In this document: positions 37,439 through 45,913 of the stretch, in pieces
Layout of the letters: every line of letters begins with the position of its first letter
Numbering within the stretch: position 1 is the first letter of the stretch
Assembly (NCBI GenBank): GCA_021741245.1
Contig: JAIOYF010000001.1
Location: forward strand, 434,001 to 498,000
Length of the DNA: 64,000 bases
Direction of reading: 5' to 3'
DNA from: Paracoccaceae bacterium
GTDB taxonomy: Bacteria; Pseudomonadota; Alphaproteobacteria; Rhodobacterales; Rhodobacteraceae
Notes under the pieces: generated by a model
Told to the model about the DNA's origin: nothing
Databases searched by the model: none
The model's input: the letters and a program-made list of their open reading frames with translations, nothing else
Position numbers and translations under genes: made by a program

Positions 37439-37708
37439 ATGGCAATCCTTTGCGCAATGGTCTGCCCGAAAAACGTCTGAATGGGTACTGGGTAGACTTT
37501 GGCATTGCTTTTGCCTGCCGAAAAGGTGGTTCGTGGGGACAAAGTCCGCTAAAGACTGCACGGCGGCCCCATTCAGGCCGGTCCGGCAATTTGCCGTTCG
37601 GTGCGAAATAGGGTTTGCTGCGCCAAAGGCGGGGTTTCGGGCCCTTCGCCCCTGCGATATGGCAAGGGAGGGGCTGCTCAGGCGCTCGCGATTTCAAATG
37701 GGGTGCAG

Positions 37709-38863
37709 ATGCAGACCGAAGCCATACTTGAGCAATTGATTGCCTTTGACACCACCAGTTCAAAACCGAACATGGCGCTTATCGAGTGGGTGCAGGCGCT
37801 GTTGGCAGAGGCCGGGATCGAGGCTGTGGTGATTCGAGATGCGACAGGGGGCAAGGCCAACCTTTATGCCACCGTCGGGCCCTTGGGCATGGGGGGCGTC
37901 ATGCTGTCGGGTCATACGGATGTCGTCCCGGTGGAGGGGCAGGCATGGACCCGGCCTGCCTTTGCGCTGACGCGTGACGCGGGGCGGCTCTATGGGCGCG
38001 GCACCACCGATATGAAGGGGTTTTGCGCAGCAGCCATTGCGGCATTGATCCGGGCAAAGGGCAGGCCCCTGCGCACGCCTTTGCATCTTGCGCTGTCTTA
38101 TGACGAAGAGGTGGGCTGCCTTGGGGTGCGGTCCTTGATCGACATGCTGGAACTGGCCCCGGTGCGGCCCGCCATGTGCATCGTGGGCGAGCCTACGGGC
38201 ATGGCAGTGGCCACGGGGCACAAGGGCAAGGTCGCCTTGCGCGCGACATGTGTCGGGCGTGAGGGGCATTCGGCACTGGCCCCACTGGCGTTGAACGCGC
38301 TGCATCTGGCGGCGGATTTCATCGCGGCCATCCGCCAGCTTCAGGCCGAGATTGCGGCGCATGGTTTGAAAGATGGCGATTACGATGTGCCCTATACCAC
38401 CATCCATGCCGGCAAGATGCAGGGCGGGGTGCAGGTCAATATCGTGCCCAATACGGCGGTGATTGATTTCGAAATTCGCTCCTTGGCCGAAGACAGCCCA
38501 GAGGCCCTGATTGATCGTCTGCGGCTGATGGCCGCCGAAATCGTTGCCCCCCATCTGGCAGAGTTCCCCGAGGCGGAAATCCGGGTGGAACGGCTTTGGG
38601 ATTATCCGGGGCTGGGCACGCCCTCGGACGCGGGCGTGGTGAATTTCGTCAAGGCGCTGACCGGGGCCAATGGCACGATCAAGGTGGCCTATGGCACCGA
38701 AGGCGGTCTTTTCACTGCCCGGCTTGGCATCCCCACCGTGATCTGCGGGCCGGGGTCAATGGCACAGGGGCACAAGCCCGATGAATTCGTCAGCCTTGAG
38801 CAGATGGCACGGTGTGAGGCGATGCTGGACGCCTTGCTGCACCGTTTGGAAGTGGGCCTCTGA
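37709..38863 (+). CDS. argE: Acetylornithine deacetylase
   Basis: Cytosolic M20-family zinc hydrolase of arginine synthesis, 384 residues. Metal ligands appear in LSGHTDVVPVEG (about residue 70), RGTTDMKGF and the catalytic Glu-Glu in YDEEVGCLG. VGEPTGM is typical of ArgE rather than DapE. The ATG at 37709 removes an implausible Cys/Arg-rich extension. Its stop overlaps the mnmH start (TGATG). Some alphaproteobacteria also have ArgJ, so ArgE may be one of several routes. Confidence 0.92.
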   Translation: MQTEAILEQLIAFDTTSSKPNMALIEWVQALLAEAGIEAVVIRDATGGKANLYATVGPLGMGGVMLSGHTDVVPVEGQAWTRPAFALTRDAGRLYGRGTTDMKGFCAAAIAALIRAKGRPLRTPLHLALSYDEEVGCLGVRSLIDMLELAPVRPAMCIVGEPTGMAVATGHKGKVALRATCVGREGHSALAPLALNALHLAADFIAAIRQLQAEIAAHGLKDGDYDVPYTTIHAGKMQGGVQVNIVPNTAVIDFEIRSLAEDSPEALIDRLRLMAAEIVAPHLAEFPEAEIRVERLWDYPGLGTPSDAGVVNFVKALTGANGTIKVAYGTEGGLFTARLGIPTVICGPGSMAQGHKPDEFVSLEQMARCEAMLDALLHRLEVGL

Positions 38864-39924
38864 TGGCGCTGGAACTGACCTCGATCGCCGATGTGCTTGC
38901 GCTTGGCTTTGACGATATCATTGACGTGCGCGCGCCTGCCGAATTTGCCGAAGACCACATGCCCGGTGCGATCAGCCTGCCGGTTCTGGACGATGAGGAA
39001 CGTGCGCGGGTGGGGACCATCTACAAGCAAGTGTCGCCCTTTGATGCGCGCAAGATTGGGGCGGCGCTGGTGGCGGCCAATGCCGCGCGGCATTTGCAGG
39101 GGCCTTTGGCGGCCAAGCCGGGGGGATGGCAGCCCTTGGTCTATTGCTGGCGGGGCGGGCAAAGGTCGGGCAGTTTCGCCTCTATCCTGTCGCAGATCGG
39201 CTGGCGGGTTGAACTGGTCAAGGGCGGCTACAAAAGCTGGCGGTCTTTGGTGGTGAAGGCGGTCTATGATGATCCCTTTCCCTGCCCTGTGGTGGTGCTG
39301 GATGGCAATACCGGGTCCGCCAAGACCGAAATCTTGAACCTGTTGCCCAAGCACGGTGTGCAGGTGATCGATCTGGAGGGATTGGCCAATCATCGCGGTT
39401 CCCTCTTTGGTGCCATGGGGCCGCAACCAAGCCAGAAGGCCTTTGAGGGCGCGCTGGCCGTGGCGATGGCGCGGCTGGACCCAACGCGGCCCGTGGTGGT
39501 GGAGGCCGAAAGTTCCAAGATCGGCGATTGCCGCCTGCCGCCGCGTCTGTGGCGCGCAATGGTGACGGCCCCTCGCGTGGCGCTGGCCGTGCCAAGGGCG
39601 GCGCGGGCGGCCTATCTGGTGCGGGCCTATGACGATATGGTGGTCGATCCGGTGCGGCTTGCCGCGGTGTTGGAGCAGTTGCGCCCGTCGCATGCGGCAG
39701 AGGTCATTGACGCTTGGAAATTGCAGGCTGTGGTGTCGCAATTTGCCGCTTTGGCCGAGGGGTTGATGGCCGCACATTATGACCCGCGCTATGACAAGCA
39801 TCGGGCCCGGATGGAGGTTCCCTTGACCGAAATTCAGGCAAAAGGGCTGGAGCCAGAGGCGTTGGACCCCTTGGCGGCACGGGTGGCGGAGGCTGTGTTG
39901 CGGGGCGCGCCGCCAGCCCCCTGA
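38863..39924 (+). CDS. mnmH: tRNA 2-selenouridine synthase
   Basis: A 353-residue enzyme that converts 2-thiouridine at the wobble position of some tRNAs to 2-selenouridine, using selenophosphate. The N-terminal rhodanese domain has the catalytic Cys95 in VYCWRGGQRSG. The P-loop domain has LDGNTGSAKTEIL at about residues 146-158. It overlaps argE by one base and converges with selD, which makes its selenium donor. Confidence 0.95.
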   Translation: MALELTSIADVLALGFDDIIDVRAPAEFAEDHMPGAISLPVLDDEERARVGTIYKQVSPFDARKIGAALVAANAARHLQGPLAAKPGGWQPLVYCWRGGQRSGSFASILSQIGWRVELVKGGYKSWRSLVVKAVYDDPFPCPVVVLDGNTGSAKTEILNLLPKHGVQVIDLEGLANHRGSLFGAMGPQPSQKAFEGALAVAMARLDPTRPVVVEAESSKIGDCRLPPRLWRAMVTAPRVALAVPRAARAAYLVRAYDDMVVDPVRLAAVLEQLRPSHAAEVIDAWKLQAVVSQFAALAEGLMAAHYDPRYDKHRARMEVPLTEIQAKGLEPEALDPLAARVAEAVLRGAPPAP

Positions 39925-39966
39925 GGCCCCGCCCACCCACCCACCCCGGTGCCTCAGGGGGCTGGC
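39912..39966. terminator. Shared bidirectional terminator of mnmH and selD
   Basis: A perfect 16-bp inverted repeat, GCCAGCCCCCTGAGGC at 39912-39927 and its complement at 39951-39966, with a 23-nt C-rich loop. It overlaps the last codons of mnmH and lies 25 nt before the selD stop, so it can serve both convergent genes. Confidence 0.75.
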
Positions 39967-39991
39967 TTGGGTCTGCGAGGGCGCAGGGCGG

Positions 39992-42196
39992 TCAATCGAC
40001 AAATATATGCGGCGGGCCTTCGGCAATGGTTCCGATGATTTTGGCAAACTCGCCCATCCGCGCCAGTTCCAGACACAGGGGCCGCGCCCAATGCGCGGGC
40101 ACGGTCGCAAGAAGCCCACCACAGGTCTGGGGATCAAACAGCAGATCCCCTTTTGGGCCGGGCGGCGCGTCGACCAGCCATGACAGGGCCGCGCGGTTGG
40201 CCGGGGCAAGCGAGGAGGCGACGCCTTGGGCGGCCAGTTCCTCGGCCCCGGGCAGCATCGGCAGGGCCGACAGCTCCAGCCTTGCCGCGACGCCTGCGCC
40301 CTGCACCATTTCCCACAAATGACCGGCAAGGCCAAATCCGGTGACATCTGTCATCGCCGTGGCCTTTTCGCGCAAGATGGCGGCGGCTGGCCCCAAGGGG
40401 CGTGCCATGGAGGCAACGCAGCCTGCCCAAACCTCGCCCAACAGTGGGCCATCGCGGCTGGTCAACCGTGCCATTGCCATTTCAGCCGCCAGAATGGTGC
40501 CGGTGCCCAGCGGTTTGGTCAGTAAGATCACATCGCCGGGGCGGGCCCCGGTTTTCGGAATTGGGGCATCAGCGGCAAGGCCGGTGACGGTAAAGCCAAG
40601 GGTCAACTCATCCCCGACCGAGGAATGGCCCCCCACGATATCAGCCCCCGCCGCACGAAAGACCGCACTTGCGGCGGCCATCACCTCGGCCAGCATATCG
40701 GCCTGCAGGGCAGGGGACAGGCGTGGCAGGGTGATTTGCGCAAGGGCTGCCTGTGGTGCGGCCCCCATGGCCCAGATATCGCCAAGCGAGTGAATGGCGG
40801 TCAGCCGGGCCATCAGATGCGGATCGTTGGTAAAGGCGCGCAAATGGTCCGTCGTGATGACCTGCCGCGCGCCACCCACCGCAAGCACCGCCGCATCATC
40901 GCCGCGCCCTGACAGCACATCGGGCCGTGCCGGGGTGGGCAGGACGGACAGCGCCTGCGCCAAAGCCTCGGCCCCCACCTTGGCCCCGCAGCCCCCACAC
41001 ATCGGCTTGTCCCCCATCGCCTCTGCCATCCCGCGCGCATGATCAGCAGGCAAGGTCGGGCGGGCCATCACGGGGTAATCTTCGAACTTTGCCATGAACT
41101 TGCGGTCGATCCGGTCTTTCAGCCGCCACAACCATGCCCCACCGCCGCGCAGACCAAACTTGTCGGCGAGGGCGGTCTGGCTGCCCAGTGAGATCAGCTT
41201 GAGGTAATCGCGCTGGGGGGCAAAGCGCCGCAAGCGACGGGTCCCCCCCATCGCAAGGATGCGCAGGTTTTCAAACAGCACAGGGGCCTGTCGCACCGCA
41301 AACACACCCGCCTTTGGACGCGGGGCAAAACTCATCGCGGCACAATCGCCGACGGCAAAGATGGCGGGGTCCGAGGATTGCAGGCTGGGGCTGATCACGA
41401 CAAAGCCATCTTGCAGCGCAAGCCCGGTTTTTGCCAACCAGGACTGTGGTCGTGCGCCCGCAACCGAGAGCGTGAAATCCGATGGCAGGATGCTGCCATC
41501 TGACAGCGTCAGCGCCTGCGCCCCGACCTCGGACACGGTGGTTTCGCATCGCAGGGTGATCCCCTCGTGCGCCATCGCGGCCATCAGGGTTTTGGCTGAG
41601 GCGGGCGCAAGGGCAGACAGGGCCGAGGGCGACTTTTCCAAGACCGTGATCGTGGGGGATTTGTCGAGTTTGCGCAGATGGTAGGCCGAGGCCAGCGCCA
41701 GTTCGACCCCGCCCACGCCTGCACCGATGATCGTCACACGGGGGGCTTTGGGGGCGGTGTGCAAGAACGCCTCCCAGCGCTGTGCATAGGCCCCGAGTGG
41801 CTTGGCTGAGGCCGCATGCTCGGCAAAACCCGGCACATCGGGCAAGTCGGACGCAATCCCGATGTCGATGGAGGCCGCGTCATAGCGCAGCGTGCGCCCG
41901 GACCCCACCGTGATCAGCCGGGCCTTTGTGTCGATCCCGACCGCGCGATCCAAAATCACCCGTGCCCCGGCAAAGCGGGCAAGGCGGACAAGGTCGATCA
42001 TCATCTCTGACCGCGCATAATGCCCCGCAATGGCCCCCGGCAACATGCCCGTGTAAGGGGCAATCGGGCCGGGATTGATCACGGTCAGGCGCACCCCTGC
42101 AAGCGGCTTCATCGCCCACATCCGCAGCACCAAAGCATGGGCATGTCCGCCGCCGATCAAAACGATGTCAAAGGTTTGCGGAAGCGGCGCTTGCAT
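39992..42196 (-). CDS. selD: Selenide, water dikinase fused to an FAD oxidoreductase domain
   Basis: A 734-residue fusion. Residues 1 to about 380 are a NDH-2-like flavoprotein, with the FAD loop DIVLIGGGHAHALV near residue 10, a second nucleotide loop IIGAGVGGVE near 156 and IFAVGDCAAM near 280. Residues about 395-734 are SelD, with the catalytic Cys/Lys segment MCGGCGAKVG (Cys400, Cys403, Lys406), GRGDDAAVL and the GGHSSV loop. SelD makes selenophosphate from selenide and ATP; the flavoprotein part may supply selenide by reduction, but that is inference. The ATG at 42196 begins MQAPLPQTFDIVLIGGG. Such fusions are known in some bacteria. It is convergent with mnmH. Confidence 0.94.
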   Translation of the reverse strand: MQAPLPQTFDIVLIGGGHAHALVLRMWAMKPLAGVRLTVINPGPIAPYTGMLPGAIAGHYARSEMMIDLVRLARFAGARVILDRAVGIDTKARLITVGSGRTLRYDAASIDIGIASDLPDVPGFAEHAASAKPLGAYAQRWEAFLHTAPKAPRVTIIGAGVGGVELALASAYHLRKLDKSPTITVLEKSPSALSALAPASAKTLMAAMAHEGITLRCETTVSEVGAQALTLSDGSILPSDFTLSVAGARPQSWLAKTGLALQDGFVVISPSLQSSDPAIFAVGDCAAMSFAPRPKAGVFAVRQAPVLFENLRILAMGGTRRLRRFAPQRDYLKLISLGSQTALADKFGLRGGGAWLWRLKDRIDRKFMAKFEDYPVMARPTLPADHARGMAEAMGDKPMCGGCGAKVGAEALAQALSVLPTPARPDVLSGRGDDAAVLAVGGARQVITTDHLRAFTNDPHLMARLTAIHSLGDIWAMGAAPQAALAQITLPRLSPALQADMLAEVMAAASAVFRAAGADIVGGHSSVGDELTLGFTVTGLAADAPIPKTGARPGDVILLTKPLGTGTILAAEMAMARLTSRDGPLLGEVWAGCVASMARPLGPAAAILREKATAMTDVTGFGLAGHLWEMVQGAGVAARLELSALPMLPGAEELAAQGVASSLAPANRAALSWLVDAPPGPKGDLLFDPQTCGGLLATVPAHWARPLCLELARMGEFAKIIGTIAEGPPHIFVD

Positions 42197-42355
42197 CTTT
42201 ATCCTTGCCTTGGTGGTTTTCAAACGGGTGGGTCGCAGATGAACCCGCCCCCAGCGCCCATCCCTAACCCGCAAAATCCCAAACTGCGAGGGGGCGCACA
42301 AGACTGTGACGTTGGTCCCTTGCGCAAGATGCCCTCAGACGCCTAGTCTGGGCCT

Positions 42356-43612
42356 ATGGAATACCGCACACGGATTGGCGTTGTTCAGACCCAGCGCTTG
42401 CAGTTGACGACATCGCTGCATGCGTCCTTGCGGGTATTGCGCGCAGATGCCGCCGGTTTGGCCCGGTATCTGGAGGAGCAAGCCGCCGAGACCCCCGCCC
42501 TGATGGTGGAACCCACCTTTCCTTCGCCGGGCGAGTGGTTGCCGCGTTGGTCGGGTGTGCTGCCCTATGGCGATGGCGATCCCCTTGCCAATCTGCAATC
42601 GCATGACCCCAGTCTGATGGCCTATCTGACGCAAAAGATCCCGGTGCTGTTTTCCACCCACCTGCCCCAAAGGATCGCCTTTGCCTTGGCCGAGGCCGTG
42701 GAGCCTTCGGGTTGGCTGGGGCGTCCCTTGGCCGCGATTGCCGCCGAGCAGAACGTGGGCCTGACCGAGGTTGAGGCGGTTCTGTTGACCTTGCAAACGC
42801 TGGAGCCGACGGGTCTGTTTGCCCGCGATCTGGCCGAATGCCTGCGCCTGCAAGCCATTGATCTGGAAGAGCTTGACCCGCCGATGGAGGTGATGCTGGC
42901 GCATCTTGATCTGGTCGCCTCGGGGGATTGGGCGCATTTGGCCCGGCTTGCGAATGTCGGACAAGAGGTGATTGCGGCCCGCTTTCGCACCATCCGCAGT
43001 TTCAACCCAAAACCCGGCACGTCGTTCAGCGGTATCGCAAGCCCCTTGCGGGAACCTGATCTGATAGCGCGCGAAGGTGCCGAAGGCTGGGAGATCTCGT
43101 TCAACAAAGCGTCCTTGCCCAGTTTGCGCATTGTCGAGGGGGCCAAGGGGCTGGGCCGTGCGCGTGAAACCATCCGGTTGATCGAAAGCCGAAACCAGAC
43201 CCTTCTCGTTGTGGCGCGGGCCATATTGGCCCATCAGCGCGCGGCGCTTGAGGCAGGTCCGGGGGCGCTGCGCCCTTTGAAGATGCAAACAGTTGCCGAT
43301 CAGGTGTCCTTGCACAAATCCACCGTCAGTCGCGTGGTGGCGGGAACGGCCGTCGATACCCCACATGGCACTTGGTGGCTGCGGGCCTTGTTCTCGGTCG
43401 ACATGGGGGCCGATATCGGGGCGGCGGCGCTGCGGGCAAGGCTGGCAAGGCTGATTGCCGCCGAGGATGTGACAGAGCCAATGTCGGATGAGGCGCTTGC
43501 TGCCGCCTTGTCTGATGGCGAGACGATCATCGCAAGGCGGACTGTCGCCAAGTATCGCGCGGCCCTGCGTATTGCCCCCGCACATCGGCGTAGGCAGCGC
43601 AAAGCCGTTTGA
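42356..43612 (+). CDS. rpoN: RNA polymerase sigma-54 factor (short paralogue)
   Basis: A 418-residue sigma-54. The N-terminal activator-interacting region is present with TQRLQLTTSLHASLRVLRAD, but the acidic region II is short. The core-binding domain follows, then the helix-turn-helix (VADQVSLHKSTVSRVVAGTA) and the RpoN box ARRTVAKYRAAL, whose last residues differ slightly from the classic YRE. Rhodobacterales often carry several rpoN copies serving different regulons. Which regulon this one serves is not shown. It is divergent from selD with a 159-nt gap. Confidence 0.92.
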   Translation: MEYRTRIGVVQTQRLQLTTSLHASLRVLRADAAGLARYLEEQAAETPALMVEPTFPSPGEWLPRWSGVLPYGDGDPLANLQSHDPSLMAYLTQKIPVLFSTHLPQRIAFALAEAVEPSGWLGRPLAAIAAEQNVGLTEVEAVLLTLQTLEPTGLFARDLAECLRLQAIDLEELDPPMEVMLAHLDLVASGDWAHLARLANVGQEVIAARFRTIRSFNPKPGTSFSGIASPLREPDLIAREGAEGWEISFNKASLPSLRIVEGAKGLGRARETIRLIESRNQTLLVVARAILAHQRAALEAGPGALRPLKMQTVADQVSLHKSTVSRVVAGTAVDTPHGTWWLRALFSVDMGADIGAAALRARLARLIAAEDVTEPMSDEALAAALSDGETIIARRTVAKYRAALRIAPAHRRRQRKAV

Positions 43613-43769
43613 CGCCAATTGTTTGGACAGTGTCTTTCTTTGGCTTGGCCAACGCCATGGCTCTTGTGGCGCCTGGCGGGGATCAGCAAGCCGCAGATTT
43701 CCCCCAATGCTGCCTTGAACCCGCCATGGATGCTGGGCAGTTTGGCGCGACATTCCCCGGGGGGCCGCC

Positions 43770-44450
43770 ATGCTGAGAACTTTGTTGGTGCTTGTTGCTT
43801 TGATGGTGACGGGCTGCGGCGAAACCGTACCCGATCCCGTGGCTGACGGGACCTCCACCAATCGGTCGGCGCGCATCTTGCTTTTGGGCGATTCCATGAT
43901 GGCAGTGAACCGCCTTGGGGGGGCCTCTGTCGCGGATGTGATTGAGGATGAGTTGGGACAAGAGGTCATTGACCGATCAATCATCGGGGCACGCTACTTC
44001 TTTGGGATTCCGCTGACCGGACAGTACAAGGCGGGCAACTGGGATTGGGTTGTGCTGAATGGTGGGGGCAATGACCTGCTGTTCGGCTGTGGCTGTCGGC
44101 GCTGTGACGGGACGCTTGATCGTCTGGTTTCTGCCGATGGGCGCAAAGGCGCGATCCCGTCATTTGTCGCCAAGATCCGCAAAAGCGGGGCAAAGGTCGC
44201 CTATGTGGGCTATCTGCGCAATCCGGGGGTGCAGACGCCGATCAAATCCTGTGGTCCCGCCGGAAATGAGCTGGATCGCCGACTTACCCTGATGTCCCGG
44301 TTTGATGCCGGGGTGACCTTCTTGCCCATGTCGGACCTCGTGCCATTTGGGGACCGATCCTACCACGGGCTTGATCTGATCCACCCGTCCGTCAAAGGCA
44401 GTCGTGGGATCGGGCAACGGATCGCGGCGCTGATTGGCAAGAGCACATAG
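43770..44450 (+). CDS. SGNH/GDSL-hydrolase lipoprotein
   Basis: A 226-residue putative lipoprotein. A signal peptide ends in the lipobox VTGC (Cys at residue 16). The SGNH blocks are seen as LLLGDSMM (block I, nucleophile Ser), NGGGNDLL (block III) and LDLIHPS (block V with the Asp-x-x-His pair). After block III comes an unusual cysteine cluster, FGCGCRRCDG, which suggests a disulfide or metal site outside the inner membrane. The natural ester substrate is unknown; an acyl group on polysaccharide or lipid is plausible. Confidence 0.86.
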   Translation: MLRTLLVLVALMVTGCGETVPDPVADGTSTNRSARILLLGDSMMAVNRLGGASVADVIEDELGQEVIDRSIIGARYFFGIPLTGQYKAGNWDWVVLNGGGNDLLFGCGCRRCDGTLDRLVSADGRKGAIPSFVAKIRKSGAKVAYVGYLRNPGVQTPIKSCGPAGNELDRRLTLMSRFDAGVTFLPMSDLVPFGDRSYHGLDLIHPSVKGSRGIGQRIAALIGKST

Positions 44451-44527
44451 CAAGGCAAACGCCTTGCACGCATGGGGCGGATGTTGTCAAAGCTGTGGCC
44501 TGCATCCTCAGACACAAAGATTTCGCC

Positions 44528-45790
44528 ATGGAAAACCCCGCTGCCTTTTTGCGTTCTCTGTTCGACTGTGCGGTTGAGGTGGCCGATCCCATGCAGTCCC
44601 TTGCCCGGTTCTTGCCGCCCAAGCCTGCAGGCCGGGTGGTTGTGGTGGGGGCTGGCAAGGCAAGTGCGCGGATGGCCGAGGCGGTCGAGGCCGCTTGGGG
44701 CCCCTGCGAGGGGTTGGTGATCACCCGCTACGGCTATGCCCGCCCCTGCGCCGGGATCGAAATTGTCGAGGCATCGCACCCCGTGCCTGACGCGGCGGGG
44801 GCAGAGGCGACGGTGCGAATGCTTGCCCTGCTGGATGGTTTGGGCGAGGGGGATTTCGTTCTGGCGCTGATCTCGGGTGGGGCCTCGGCCCTGCTGTGTG
44901 CGCCTGTGGCAGGCGTCAGTCTGGCGGAAAAGCAGGCGGTGAATGCAGCGCTTTTGGCAAGTGGCGCGCCGATTGATCGGATGAACACCGTGCGCAAGCA
45001 CCTGAGCCGGGTCAAGGGCGGGCAACTGGCGGCGGCGGCGTATCCGGCGCGGATGCTGGCCCTGATGATCTCGGACGTGCCGGGGGATGATCCGGCCTTT
45101 ATCGGATCGGGGCCGACGGTGGGCGATGCCTCCACCCCCGCCGATGCGCGGGCTGTGCTGGCGCAATGGGGCATTGTCGTGCCTGCCAGCGTGACAGCAG
45201 CCTTGTCTGTGCCAAGCGGTGTCGTGCTGCCGGACGATGTGCGGCTAAGCCGGGTCGAGAATGTGATCTATGCCGCCCCCGCCCAGTCGCTGCGGGCTGC
45301 CGGTCAGATGGCCATCGATGCGGGCTGTGAGTTGAGCAATCTGGGCGACGCATTGGAGGGTGAGGCGCGGGATGTGGCGCGCGTGCAGGCCGAACAGGCC
45401 CTGCGCCTGCAAGCCGCGCGCAAGCCGGGTGACAAGCCGCTTTTGCTGCTGTCGGGGGGGGAGTTGACGGTTACGCGGCGGGGCGATGGCATCGGCGGTC
45501 CGAACGCCGAATTCTGCCTTGCCATGGCACTGGCGCTGGAAGGGGCGGCTGGCATTCACGCGCTTGCCTGTGACACCGATGGTGTGGATGGCGCGGCCGA
45601 GGTGGCGGGCGCCGTGATCGGCCCGCAAACACTGGCGCAGGCGCGGGCGGCGGGGGTGGATGCACCGACAGCCCTTGCCCGCAATGACGCGCATTCCTTC
45701 TTTGCCACCGTGGGCGGGCAGGTCGTCACGGGGCCGACCCTGACCAATGTCAACGATTTCCGGGCCGTGCTGATCCTTCCGCGCGGCTAA
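44528..45790 (+). CDS. Glycerate 2-kinase (MOFRL family)
   Basis: A 420-residue cytosolic enzyme of the GckA/TtuD family, with the N-terminal DUF4147 domain (VVVVGAGKASARMAEAVE near residue 39, LISGGASALL near 115) and C-terminal MOFRL domain (LLSGGELTVT, CDTDGVDGAAE). It phosphorylates D-glycerate, giving 2-phosphoglycerate, in glyoxylate or serine-cycle-type metabolism. Family members were formerly called hydroxypyruvate reductase. The start at 44528 removes a short implausible extension. Confidence 0.9.
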   Translation: MENPAAFLRSLFDCAVEVADPMQSLARFLPPKPAGRVVVVGAGKASARMAEAVEAAWGPCEGLVITRYGYARPCAGIEIVEASHPVPDAAGAEATVRMLALLDGLGEGDFVLALISGGASALLCAPVAGVSLAEKQAVNAALLASGAPIDRMNTVRKHLSRVKGGQLAAAAYPARMLALMISDVPGDDPAFIGSGPTVGDASTPADARAVLAQWGIVVPASVTAALSVPSGVVLPDDVRLSRVENVIYAAPAQSLRAAGQMAIDAGCELSNLGDALEGEARDVARVQAEQALRLQAARKPGDKPLLLLSGGELTVTRRGDGIGGPNAEFCLAMALALEGAAGIHALACDTDGVDGAAEVAGAVIGPQTLAQARAAGVDAPTALARNDAHSFFATVGGQVVTGPTLTNVNDFRAVLILPRG

Positions 45791-45913
45791 GTCCTGTGCG
45801 CAGGGGCGTTTTGGTCAGAACGCGCCGATCTGCGACGGGAAATGTCGCATCCGGGGGTGATCTTTGGTGCAATCTCGCCTAGCTGACGCGCAAGACAAAA
45901 GGGGCGACGTCGG

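Noticed and set aside
38689-40347. Minus-strand reading of 552 codons across mnmH
   Set aside because: It overlaps argE, mnmH and the end of selD, which have clear catalytic motifs; composition is Pro/Arg/His-rich.
42197-42355. Possible -24/-12 (sigma-54) promoter between selD and rpoN
   Set aside because: GG and GC elements are present but no pair has the required spacing.
42335-43984. Minus-strand reading of 549 codons across rpoN
   Set aside because: Antisense to a sigma-54 gene with intact HTH and RpoN box.
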